Below, piece by piece: positions 32,363 through 43,533 of a stretch of 64,000 bases of DNA; positions within the stretch are counted from its first letter, which is position 1, and the number at the start of each line of letters is the position of its first letter. This stretch comes from Rutstroemia sp. NJR-2017a BVV2. Lineage: Eukaryota; Ascomycota; Leotiomycetes; Helotiales; Rutstroemiaceae. The translations under genes were made by a program, and so were the position numbers. Below the pieces are notes generated by a model. That model was given only the letters and a program-made list of their open reading frames with translations. It had not been told where the DNA came from and searched no databases. Location of the stretch: positions 1,364,001-1,428,000 of the forward strand of contig NJPS01000048.1 of assembly GCA_002946415.1 (NCBI GenBank). The letters are read 5' to 3'.

Positions 32363-33662
32363 TACCCCAGAATACCTAGGTAGCTGGAAATCCGCTTTGT
32401 TCGAATTGTCTTCTTAACACATCATATCGCATCCCTCGTGGCCGTGGCTTGTCGAGGTCTAGCTCTGTCGATGTCCGATCAGCTGGTACTCTGTATGAAT
32501 TCCAAGAGAAGAAATCCGCTTATGCACGGCTGCATGGGCCGGCGGCTCCCTGCTCTTCAGGAACAATGACGGTTTTAGCCACTGGGAATCGTCGGACCTT
32601 TCTTTCCGTTCGTTAAACCTTCCTCCATCTTTTCGGTTCGAATACTTTTTTCCGTCGTGCTGCCTTCTCCGTGTATCTCTGCTCATATCCCTTCGTACGC
32701 GTAAGTATGTACCGTGTCTGCTGAGTGTGCATATGTGAAGGGCAGGTCCACTTTGTGGCATGCCGTGCTGCTCACTTACCAGATGCTGCTGGCAATACGG
32801 ACAGGTTCACAAAGCATGCAAATACTCGAGTACTCCCAAAGAAAATCATACGTGGGGAGTCCCCACGGATATGCACAATTGTGTAAGACCACATGCCCCA
32901 TAGCTAAAATCGTCGATTGGGTCGAGGTCATATCGGAGGAGTGGTGAATGTATGGTCATCAGCAAAGACCATCTACGCAAGTCTGCCCATCGTCTAAAAC
33001 AGAGATCGTTAGAAATAGAGTCATGTGAGGGCACTTCTGAGAAGGAATTACGTACATTTCTCATGTTTTGAGGAACCTTAAGTTGACGATGTTTAAAGAT
33101 CCATAACGGTTCGAGACTTCTCTCCGATGGCTCCGCATTCAGCTTGTGTTATCGGCCTGCCACCACGACATTGGTTACACAGACACTCTGACGCTGCCTC
33201 CGATCGGACCACAGCACGGCAGCCCGAACGTACGTGTAAAGTCCTCTGCAGCTCCACGTTGTATTGACCGTGGTACCGTCACTTTTCTTCGCACAAGCAC
33301 AGTATGACTGCTTACCGTGGTGGCAGGCGTTGCAGTCTCACATTGACGACGAAGGGATTTGGTAAGTGATATCATGCTATGCTATGGGTACTTACTATGT
33401 AGGGTATGTTGACTCCCCACAGGAAGTACTTATCGTCTTGCTGCATCACATCATACCGTAAATAATTTTTGGTATGCAAATCCAAGGATGGAATTCAGCA
33501 GCCGAACCCCAGCTTCTGAGTAAGCAGAAGAGGATAATCTCCCGAAGCTACTGCAGCTTTCAAGGGGGGTTAAACGGGTCTAGCTATTACGTCCAAAGTT
33601 CCAGGCTTCAGATCTTCGATGCTTGGACGTCACTACGGGTCGACGGTTTTCTCCTCAGCAGT

Positions 33663-33709
33663 GAAGTACTGCACTAGCACGGAAGTACTGCACTAGCACG
33701 GAAGTACAG
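33663..33709. repeat. Tandem repeat, 19-bp unit
   Basis: Two exact copies of GAAGTACTGCACTAGCACG plus a third partial copy. Confidence 0.9.
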
Positions 33710-35163
33710 CCGTTGTCTCCTACAGATACAATCTCTGAATAGATTAGATATGATATAAAGAGCATCATCCTCTGCTCGGAACCTATTGAATTCAAGGAGT
33801 ATCACGCATACGAGTGGATGTTTTTGAAGCCCAAGCACTTATCAATGTTCGAGCCAAGTTTGAACGTTAGACAGTTGTTCGGTAGACTCTACCGTAGTAC
33901 GGCAGGTTGATACGACGTACTGGCCAATTAGTAGTCTGTTTGAGTCTTGGGAGTACTAGCATAAGTCATACTGCGAGATCTCTCTCGTGCAGCTGTCATG
34001 GTTTTGGGCGGTGATGCTTGGGGGTACTGCTTTCTGTACACGACCCCCTTTCACTTTCAAATATCCTCCGACCAGTGCATTAGTGGGACGGAGGACGATA
34101 TATCTCTCTTCTCTCCATGTGGTTGAAGAAAAGTATACTTTATACGGAGAGACTTGTTTTTTGGTTCAGATTGAGCTTTTCTGGTTGTTTGTCCGATGAT
34201 ACTATTTTCCTAGGAGTGATGTGTAGTGCATCCTTTGCAACCTCCAGGATTTTAGGCGGTCCAAGTGTATATTGCTGCGGCTCTGAGAATGAGTATCTGG
34301 ATATCTGTACTATGTAGCGTATTCTAATCTTGTATTTCATATCTTTCCAAAACATCATGAGATGACGTCCATAGAACCCACCATCGTTCCACTAAGGATC
34401 ATCGTGTCACTGACCCTGTGCTGCTTGATCAGGAAATACTATCTCCGCAGTTGCACTGTAAGATTAATATACCTAATCTAGCTTTTGAGAGTTTCAACAT
34501 CTCTCTCGTTCATATTTTGATCCCTTTTTTTTAAAGAAAAAAACCATCTCCCACTTCCCATTACAAAGATTCTCTTCTGCTTTTACTTCCACCCCGTTGA
34601 TACAAACTTGGTCATTCATCGTACACTCGTATTGTGATATACTCATCTGGTATACCACTCCGCGTTACACTCTGTAATTCAAAGTACAAAAATCCCCTGT
34701 TTCCCCCCTCGCCCCCAAAGCCACCCCAATCGATTGGTCCTAAACTTCCTTGCTCCAGAACAGTATCGTAGTGTCCAGGGTAGCCTACTAAGTAAGTAAA
34801 CGGTTAACGGAACCATCAGACGGAGCCAGACACACCTAGTGATATTCGCCGTAGGGCTACGGTATGTGGTAAAACACGCGTCATTTGGCAAGTTCTGAAG
34901 GTTCTCCAAATCGTCTTTTTTCTCTCGAACAGTATAATGAAATCAATCAACAGAACAGGGAAATTTTTTGTTGACCACATACTGGGTGGACTTGTTTCAA
35001 CACCCCGTTAACATACATTTCTCGGATTTCAAGGCTACCAAGGAGTACAACTTACATAGAAATTTCCATAACCCTATTACAGTTCACTCTATGGCAAGGC
35101 TGCACTGTACCCATTGGTGATTTTGTTGCCCTAGGTTCCTGTCCACTTCGGCGGTCAGGAATT

Positions 35164-37283
35164 TTAACCTCTAAACCAAAAGAAACACACCAGTCGTCTC
35201 TCATAAAGGAGGCATGTTCCATTACTGGGTAAAATTTGATTACTATAGAGGCTTAGTATAAGATTAGATAGTGAAATATCGGCCATACTTCTCACTTTGA
35301 CACCCACAACTTTCAAATCATTTCTTTGCACATCCCCTTGCAGAGTATAGAGCGGCGGAATAGGTGGAGAATATAAGGGCAGTGGATTTCTGTCCTTTCT
35401 GTGAGCGGGAAGAAGGAACGAGATTTCTTCACTCTCCCTCGAAGGACTGGGCCATATAACTTTATAGGAGCTAGGAACAGGTAATGAATAAGAGCGTTCT
35501 TCTCTCTCCTCCAAAGAATTGGTTGTACGGCTGGAATGCTTGGGCGGAGGTGCGGAAAGTCTGGTCGGTGTAAACATAGGTAATTCTTTCTCGTCTATAT
35601 CGGTATCTGATAGCTCATCTTCTGAGCAAAGGGGTCCTTCCAGCGTCTCAGTTCTGGGCTGTCTAACCGTAGAGAATTCTTCCTCATCCGTATTAGTATC
35701 TGAAAGCTCAGTTTCTGAGTAAAGTGGTTCTTCCTGCTTCTCTGTTCTTAACGCGAATACCCCTTTTCTCATTTCCTTATCTGGTGATTTCCAGCGTTTG
35801 GTTTCTCTCACAATGGACTCTCCATTATCCAAGACGAAATTGTCTGCATCTCGTCGGATTTCTCGCTTCTTCTTACTTTCCTCTCTCCATTGTGGTTCTA
35901 GCGTCTGCAGGGCCTCAAATCTGGAGAGGGTTGGTCGGTTGCCCCTATTTCTTTCTAAGTCCTCTTGTTGCCTGGACCTTTCGCCCACACGATCCGTGGA
36001 TTTGCTGTTGTTGTCCCCAAGAATCATTCCTTCTGGATAATAACTTGGATGAGAGTAGCTCTGCGAGAGCCTACGCACCACGTCGACATTACTCTCCACC
36101 CCAATATCGTCAGACTGGAGAGTGGAATGCTTGTCGTTACGCAGACTTAATGCAGCTATTGCCTTTTGGAGCTCTGCTCCAGAGAACCATGGATCTTTCT
36201 CTATCTCACTGGCTTTGGGGCGGCGTTGAGGGTGTGATACCAAGATCCTCTTGACAAAATCAAGACCTTGATTGCTCGCACGCAATATCAAAGGTCCTTC
36301 CGGGAAAGCTCCCCCTCTACAAAAAGCCACCACATTGGCAGGATTTGCAAATGGCACTTGAAGAGCTAGCATCTCATACACCACACAGCCAAAGGACCAT
36401 ATATCGACTGCATTAGTGTATATACTGCTCTCTCTATCCCCAGCCGCGCCTTCGATATAACCGGAGACTTCTGGCGCGCGGTAGAGTGGCGTTCCAATCT
36501 CTGTTTGTAATGCAGTATCATTGTTTGAATGCTTGGTGATGCCGAAATCCCCGATTTTAATCCACCACTCTGGCAATTTCTGAACGATAAAAATATTCTG
36601 GGCATTCAAGAGTTAGCTTATGAGTTTGAGTGACGGTAGACAATGGGGCTACAAATCAATTCCTCACGAATTGGAAGCAATACATACTTGAGGTTTTAAG
36701 TCTCGATGCGCAAATCCTTCTTCATGCATGATTCCTAATCCAGCAATAAGCTGAGAGGAAATGATCCGAACATCGTCCTCTACTATGTCTCCATTTATGA
36801 ATCCCTGCAATGTTCCCAGTGGAAAATATTCCATGGCAAAATATACCCAGTATTTGTCCTCGAACCACGCAATGAAATCTACGAAGACTTCGAACTTTGA
36901 AAACTACAAAGTTGTCAGACCAATGTCGGATATATGCCAGCAATATTGCCGGCATTTCTCACCTTCTTCCCCGAGAATTTCGCCAAAGCAAGTAATTCTT
37001 TCTTGTAATCGATATTATCTCTTTCCATTTCAAATTTCGAAACCTGCTTCACGGCTCTCATTTTCTTATCCGAACCCGATTGTCTGTGAAGCCGGACGAT
37101 GCCGCTTGCGCCCTTGCCTAACGGCTCTGGGTTGGGAATCCATCTCTCAACTATCGCCCTTTTATTGATCCCGCTTGCCCTGTCTGCCCCATATGATGTG
37201 TGTACGAAACACGGCGGATCGTCTTCTAATGAAGTTTCGAGCTTCCAATCATTTAAATCGCGAAAGTCGTCAGATTTGGGCAT
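35164..37283 (-). CDS. Serine/threonine protein kinase, probably active, with long disordered tail
   Basis: Exons 36963-37283, 36688-36903 and 35164-36597 give 656 residues. The kinase domain spans about residues 50-305. It has the glycine loop GKGASGIV (56-63), Lys79, the catalytic loop HRDLKPQN (His173-Asn180, the intron falls between Gln and Asn), Asp196 in DFG and YRAPE, so it should be catalytically competent. The remaining 350 residues are charged and low-complexity. They include a duplicated motif (PLYSETELSDTNTDEEE and PLCSEDELSDTDIDEKE). The gene starts head-to-head with a helical-domain pseudokinase gene, 384 bp apart. The group within the kinome is unclear. The last 40 residues may be altered if a further intron exists near the 3' end. 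Confidence 0.85.
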
Positions 37284-37667
37284 TTGGTCGTCTTACAACG
37301 CTGGGTGTTGAGCTACCCCGCTCGATCTGTCGAAATGTGTCAATCAGCGTTCCAATATTCGTCAGAGCGTGAAAGCTGGAACGGAATCAGGGGATAGTTC
37401 GATAGAGATATTGAGAGGAGTCCTCGAGATTTGTGATGAAGAAATGGATGCAATGCTTCAACGGATGGAACTGCGGGGTGAGGCTGAGCATACATGCAGC
37501 TTTGGGGGCTGGCTGCAGTGACTGCGGTTGAACACACAGGCAACCTATATAAGCACAAGTAGAGTCTGGAGCCTCATCAAATCTCCTCGACTTCAGATCT
37601 TTTATTGATTTATAAATTAGGAGTCTTACCGTTCGTTTGATTCAACAAGCTATCGGTCTTTTCCAAA
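37284..37667. promoter_or_regulatory. Shared divergent promoter, kinase / pseudokinase
   Basis: The 384 bp between the two start codons must serve both genes. No distinct operator is visible. Confidence 0.55.
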
Positions 37668-39331
37668 ATGGATGCTGTCGCGAATGTTGCAGGCCTTGTT
37701 GACATCTGTCTAAGGTATTCGATCCAATGATCTTTATGCTCATATTTGTGGAATCGCAGCGTCTGATGAACGTTCTTAGATATGGTTGTGTAGTGGTGCA
37801 AACATGCAAGTCATACAAGCATGCGGACATGGAGATTAGAGAAACGATTCTGCAGATAGAATCACTATGGCTAAAGATACAACGTCAGCTGGAATTTCTA
37901 AAAGAAGTGTGGTCAAGTCTCGACGAAGAGTATCAGATCCACCAAAATACCGTACTTCAAGTGTTACACAGGAAAGCCCAGGCAGCTGTAACTCTCATCG
38001 ACAGCATCATTGGAGGTACCAGGTCGGAAGACGGAAGCTCAATTCGAAGTATATTGCTAAAGAGAGGCGAATCGAAACGTGCGAAGTATGCGATTATCGT
38101 CAAAAATAACCTAAAGTCCGCTCTGGTAGATTTGAAGGAATGGGCGGATACGTTTGACGTGTCTTGGTTCCTCATATTACGGAGCGCTGGGAAAGATATC
38201 GACCAACAGCTAAAGCCGGTCGTCTTAGGAAAGATGGAGCCGCTTTCAATTCTCAAAACTCTCCGAGAAGCCATCGCTTCAGAATCAAGCAGTGATTCAC
38301 AGGTGGAGAACACAACGATCTTTTTGCGAGAGGATTTCTTCCTTGATAAATACACGACGCTAAAGAATTCAGGCGCTGAAATTCGGCTGGGACGAGGAAG
38401 TGGAGAGGAAAGCCAATATCTTGTCGACCAACAAAGCAGCATGTCTACATTATCCGATCGCTGCAAGCTTGCTAAGATTCTTCGGACTGTGGACCCATAC
38501 AGTTTTGGTATTTTGAAATGTGAGGGGTTAGTAAAAGAACCGATTCCAGGGACCGATTTAGCTCCAACCCGGTTTGCATTTGTAATTCCAAAGAGCTTAC
38601 AGCAGCCACAGCTTCTTCGGACGTTTGTTATGTCCAGGAGTGAGAGGCATCCACTCGACGACAAATTCGAACTTTCAAAGCAACTAGCTAAAGCAATCAT
38701 GTTTGTCCACTCGGCAGGTTTCGTTCATAAAAACATTCGTCCGGAGACTGTTCTCCTCTTCTACCCCAACCAGCCAAACGAGAATTCCTGTTTTGCTTTT
38801 CTCATCGGATTTGAAAGCTTTCGACTTGCAGAAGGGAATACTGTGCTTCAGGGAGACAATATATGGGAGAGAAACATATATCGTCATCCTACACGTCAGG
38901 GTATGCAGCCAGGGATGGACTATATGATGCAGCATGATATATACTCCTTGGGTGTCTGTTTGCTGGAGATTGGACTTGGAGAATCACTCACTTTACCCCA
39001 GGCAGGAGGACAAGAGTCCCAACCAAATCCTCTATTGTTTACCAATGTTGATTTGACCATGAAAGATCGTCGAAAGAAAGCATTTCAAACCAAAAGGGCA
39101 CTGGTGCTGTTAGCCCAAGAGCGACTGCCATCGCTCATGGGTCGCAAATACACCGAGATAGTGGTTACCTGCTTGACTTGTTTGGACAAGACAGATAATT
39201 TGTTCGGAGATGAAGAGGATTTCCTGGATGAGGATGGTGTTCTCGTGGGTGTCCGATTTATTGAAAAGGTAAAATCCTTCATACAGGGAGAACCAATTAT
39301 GACTGCACTTGCTGACTCAGATAGATTCTGA
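37668..39331 (+). CDS. HeLo-like N-terminal domain fused to a pseudokinase
   Basis: Exons 37668-37714 and 37780-39331 (65-nt intron) give 532 residues. The N-terminal 200 residues are helical with a start (MDAVANVAGLVDICLRYG) like fungal HeLo/prion-inhibition domains, which in relatives form membrane-active assemblies in cell-death responses. The C-terminal half (about 225-520) aligns by eye with a kinase fold. It lacks key residues: HKNIRPET (332-339) replaces HRDLKPEN, and IGFE (358-361) replaces the DFG loop. A YSLGVCLLEIGLGE helix and C-terminal lobe follow. So it is probably a binding or sensing module. Function is inferred from architecture only. Confidence 0.75.
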
Positions 39332-40049
39332 CGAAGCTCATGGAGCTTAAAGTGTAGCCAACCGTACAGTAGCCGAGTCGGGACGTAGACTGAGGTTCAT
39401 ATGCCACCCGGTATCACATCTCGGACCATGAAGCTCGAAGCGACAAATATCTCGAAGAACTTGCTTGAGACATCTTTTCGCAGACTCTGCAGCCTATCAC
39501 CCGAAGTTCTACCAGAAACAACCCGTGTGAATAAAGGTTATAATTTCATTTCAATTCGGAATCTCGTTGCCGGGTGAAGATCCACAAGTACAGTAACACT
39601 ATGACGTTGCTCCTCCAAACTTCCTAAAAGAACATCACATCACAGATCGAGGATGAGAACAAAGCACTCGCGCATAGCCAATTACATAAAACATGTGGAA
39701 AGGTTATTATGGAAGTTCCCTCTCAGCCACGCACCTGGCCAGGTAAAAATTGTATTTCGTAACTCGGAGTAATCGGCCACTACTGTAATATCTGTGACGC
39801 AGTGCCCCTCCATTAGCCTGTAACTTGCTTTGCATTATCTGAAATCTTGGGAATATCTACAACTTCATCCCAACCGCAATCAGCAACCTACACCTATTTC
39901 TTTTTCAAGCCGCGAGCACTGCATCACAGTATAATATTCCCATCCTTTTTGCTGCCTGGTTGGATATAAAGGCAAGGCAAGTCAAGAAAGAATATACACC
40001 ATAATTGTAATACCCCTCCAAATTCAATCATCCAAGAACAACCCCAAAA
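39332..40049. other. Intergenic region upstream of the phosphoketolase
   Basis: About 720 bp: 3' flank of the pseudokinase gene and the promoter/leader of the phosphoketolase. No other feature recognised. Confidence 0.45.
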
Positions 40050-43000
40050 ATGCCCGGAGAAGTAATAGACAGACCAAATCCGCAAGCGTCGCCATCCAAT
40101 ATCCCAGATACAGTCAATGAGTTGGCGGTCAAGTTGGAGAAGATTGACATTTCCGAAGATGATTTACGAGGTCTTGAGGAATTTCGAAGAGCAAGCAATT
40201 ACATTGCTGCTGGTATGTACCCCGCTACGAAGAGACCAAGCTCAAATTCTAACGGTACTAGCTATGATCTTCCTTGCCGACAATGCTATGATGGAAAGAG
40301 ATCTCACGTTTGATGATATCAAGCCAAGGTATATCTTCTCTGCTCAAAGTGGAAGCAAAAACTAACGTCAACCAGACTTCTGGGACATTGGGGAACATGC
40401 CCTGGTCTTACTCTTGTTTACGCACACCTTAACTATCTTACACGAAAGCATGATCTTAACATGATCTACGTTGTAGGACCAGGTCATGGAGCGCCTGCAA
40501 TTCTTGCCTCTCTCTGGTTAGAAGGCAGCCTGGGAGCTTTCTACCCACAATACTCTATGACCAAACAAGGTCTACACAACCTCATCACTGGATTCAGTAC
40601 TCCCCACGGATTTCCATCTCATATTAATGCTGAAACTCCTGGTTCTATCCACGAAGGTGGTGAACTTGGTTATGCCCTTTCGGTTGCATTTGGTGCCGTC
40701 ATGGATAACCCTGATTTGATTGTTACCTGTATTGTTGGTGACGGTGAGGCAGAGACTGGTCCTACTGCTACAGCCTGGCATGCGGCCAAATATATCGATC
40801 CTGCAGAGTCAGGTGCCGTTATTCCAATTGTTCATGTAAATGGATTCAAGATTTCCGAGAGGACAATTTACGGCTGTATGGACAACAAGGAAATGGTTAC
40901 GCTATTCACCGGTTACGGATATCAGGTTCGATTTGTTGAAGATCTAGAGGATATAGTAAGTCGGACGAGATTTACTGCTGAATTTTGCTAATTTGAGCCA
41001 GGACCGTGATCTTGCAACTAGCATGCAATGGGCACTCGACGAGATTCGAAAGATCCAAAAGGCGGCTAGATCTGGCAAACCAATTATGAAGCCAAGAGTA
41101 AGTCTTCCGAGCCTAAATAACAAGGTTAGGCTAATTATTCGCAGTGGCCAGTCATTGTCATGCGCACACCAAAAGGCTGGAGTGGACCCAAGAAAGTCAA
41201 CGGAGAGTTCGTCGAGGGGTCATTCCACGCCCATCAAGTTCCTCTTATGGCCGCCAAGACTGATAAGGACCAACTCGCTGACCTTCAGAAATGGCTTCTC
41301 TCATACGATCCAAAGAAGCTCTTCACTGAAACCGGTGATGTAGTTGACTCAATCAAGAGCATCATCCCGGTCGAGCCTCACAAGAAACTCGGCCAGAGAG
41401 TCGAAACCTACAAGCATCATGAGCCTCTGTCCGTTCCCGACTGGAAGAAGTATGCCGTTGAGAAAGGTTCAGAAGTTTCATGCATGAAAGCTATCGGTGA
41501 AATTATTGACCAGACTTTCGTCGATAACCCCAAATCGATTCGTCTATTCTCCCCTGATGAGCTCGTTAGTAACAAACTTGACGCTCTTTTCAACCACACT
41601 GGACGTAATTTCCAATGGGATGAGTTCTCTCACGCTAAAGGCGGCCGTGTCATTGAAATTCTCAGTGAACATACATGTCAAGGAATGCTTCAGGGTATGT
41701 TCTACGACTTCCTCATATACCATTCCTAGGCACTCTATTCTAACAATCGCAGGGTACACCTTGACCGGCCGTACCGGTATCTTTCCCAGTTACGAAAGTT
41801 TCTTAGGTATCATTCACACCATGATGATCCAATACAGCAAATTCAACAAGATGGCAAGAGAAACAGGATGGAGAGCCGATCTTTCTGGTCTTAACTATCT
41901 TGAAACTTCAACATGGACAAGACAAGAACATAATGGATATTCTCAGTAAGTAACCCCTTGGTCGTTTTCGATTCGTGTAATGAGGTGCTACTCATCATCC
42001 TCATTTTTGGGATGTTCCACTCTCTATGCTGGCCCCCCTTTTCTAGTTCACCAATCCAAATGGACAATCGCTGATACTCGATATTTTAGTCAAAATCCCA
42101 GCTTCATTGGCGCTGTACTCAACCTCAAGCCTGAATTGGCAAGAGTTTACCTCCCACCTGATGCTGTATGTCTTCCCATTCCTCCGTAGGGCCTCTTCCC
42201 ACGCCCATTTTCTTCCTAGACCCCCATTAACTCCCAATCCCCCTTCCTACCCAGTTTCCAAACCATTCCCCCTCCTTCGTAGAACGTTCACTAATAACCT
42301 CAGAACACGTTCCTCTCTACAATCGCCCACTGCCTCCGCTCCCGCAACTACGTAAACCTAATGGTCGGCTCCAAGCAACCCCAGCCCGTCTTCCTCTCCC
42401 CAGATGAAGCAGACAAGCACTGCCAAGCCGGCGCCTCGATCTGGAAATTCGCCTCCACAGACGGCGGACTCGACCCGGACGTCGTCCTCGTCGGTATCGG
42501 CTCCGAACTCACCTTCGAAGTCATCTCTGCCGCTTCGCTCCTGCGCAAACTCTGCCCTGCTCTGCGCGTGCGCGTTGTAAACGTTACTGATCTCATGATT
42601 CTCGAAGCTGAGACTCTGCATCCGCATAGTTTGACGCGCGAGGAGTTTGAGAGCTTGTTTACGAAAGATCGCCCCATTCATTTCAACTACCACGGATATG
42701 CGAATGAAATCAAGGGGTTGTTGTTCGGTAGACCCAATCTGGATAGGGTTACGATTGCCTCGTATAAAGAGGAAGGTTCGACGACAACGCCGTTCGATAT
42801 GATGTTGAGGAATGAAGTTAGTAGATACCATATTATGGAAAGAGCGATTAAAGGGGGTGCGAGGAGAAATGAGAAGGTCAATTTGGATATGACTTTGTTG
42901 TTGGGGGATATTAGACATCAAGTTACTAAGGTGCACGACTATATCATGAAGTATGGAAAAGATCCGAAGGGGACTTTTGATGTGCCTGGGTTTGAGGGAA

Positions 43001-43080
43001 CCGATTTTGAAGGTGGTGGGAAGGGCAAGGGTGGAGATGGGAAGGGGGTGGATAAGGAGGAAGGGTTCTTCGTGAATTAG
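40050..43080 (+). CDS. Phosphoketolase (xylulose-5-phosphate/fructose-6-phosphate)
   Basis: Thiamine-diphosphate enzyme that splits xylulose-5-P or fructose-6-P with phosphate into acetyl phosphate plus a shorter sugar phosphate, in the cytosol. Eight exons (40050-40212, 40262-40328, 40376-40955, 41002-41097, 41145-41694, 41753-41945, 42090-42165, 42304-43080) join in frame to 833 residues. Landmarks are GPGHGAPA, STPHGFPSH, the ThDP/Mg motif GDGEAETGPT from residue 198, HVNGFKISERT, LSEHTCQGMLQGY and TSTWTRQEHNGYSHQNPSF across the sixth junction. The length is normal. A basic Gly/Lys tail at the end is variable. The first five introns are 46-58 nt; introns 6 and 7 are about 140 nt. Confidence 0.95.
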
Positions 43081-43533
43081 ATGTGATGATGTTGTATAGA
43101 AAAGGCAAGATAGGAAGATAAGTGTCATGATCTGTTAGAGTAAGTTTTAAAGCTCTCGATTTAATGTAATGAAATAAATGTTGGCATCCGAAAGATCTCT
43201 CTTTTATGTTTCGAACTCCACTCATAGTACCACGACTATGGAGGTATTTAAGTCATCTAGTCATATCAAGTCAGACGTAGCTAAAGAAGTGTCTACTACC
43301 ATAAATTACTCATATCAGTTCTACGGGAATATAAGGACGTGTCAAGATCGTACGGTTCCCCATTGTCCCAACATGGTGGGCGAATTAGGTCTCGAGGCAA
43401 GTCGTCCGCCAAAGGGTACTGTACTGTTGTAGAGGAAGAGCTTATCTCGCCCCTAGCTATTTCCCTGCAGACGACACTTTGTCAGTGAGTGTCGGCAAAG
43501 ACATCCGAAACAGAAGACATCTGAAAGATAGAC
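43081..43533. other. Convergent 3' flanks, phosphoketolase and ankyrin gene
   Basis: About 450 bp without coding signal; presumed 3' UTRs. Confidence 0.45.

Larger units (their letters stand above)
30451..35163. other. 4.7-kb gene-poor region with short repeats
   Basis: No open frame has a domain, a splice-supported extension or a convincing start. Small tandem repeats occur (32274, 33663), plus one near-copy (ACCGTACGAAGTA, 32021) of the dispersed 13-mer. It could be decayed transposon sequence or a large regulatory interval; I see neither terminal repeats nor transposase motifs. Confidence 0.55.

Noticed and set aside
30451..35163. Transposon in the gene-poor region
   Set aside because: No transposase or reverse-transcriptase motif, no long terminal or inverted repeats and no target duplication could be seen.
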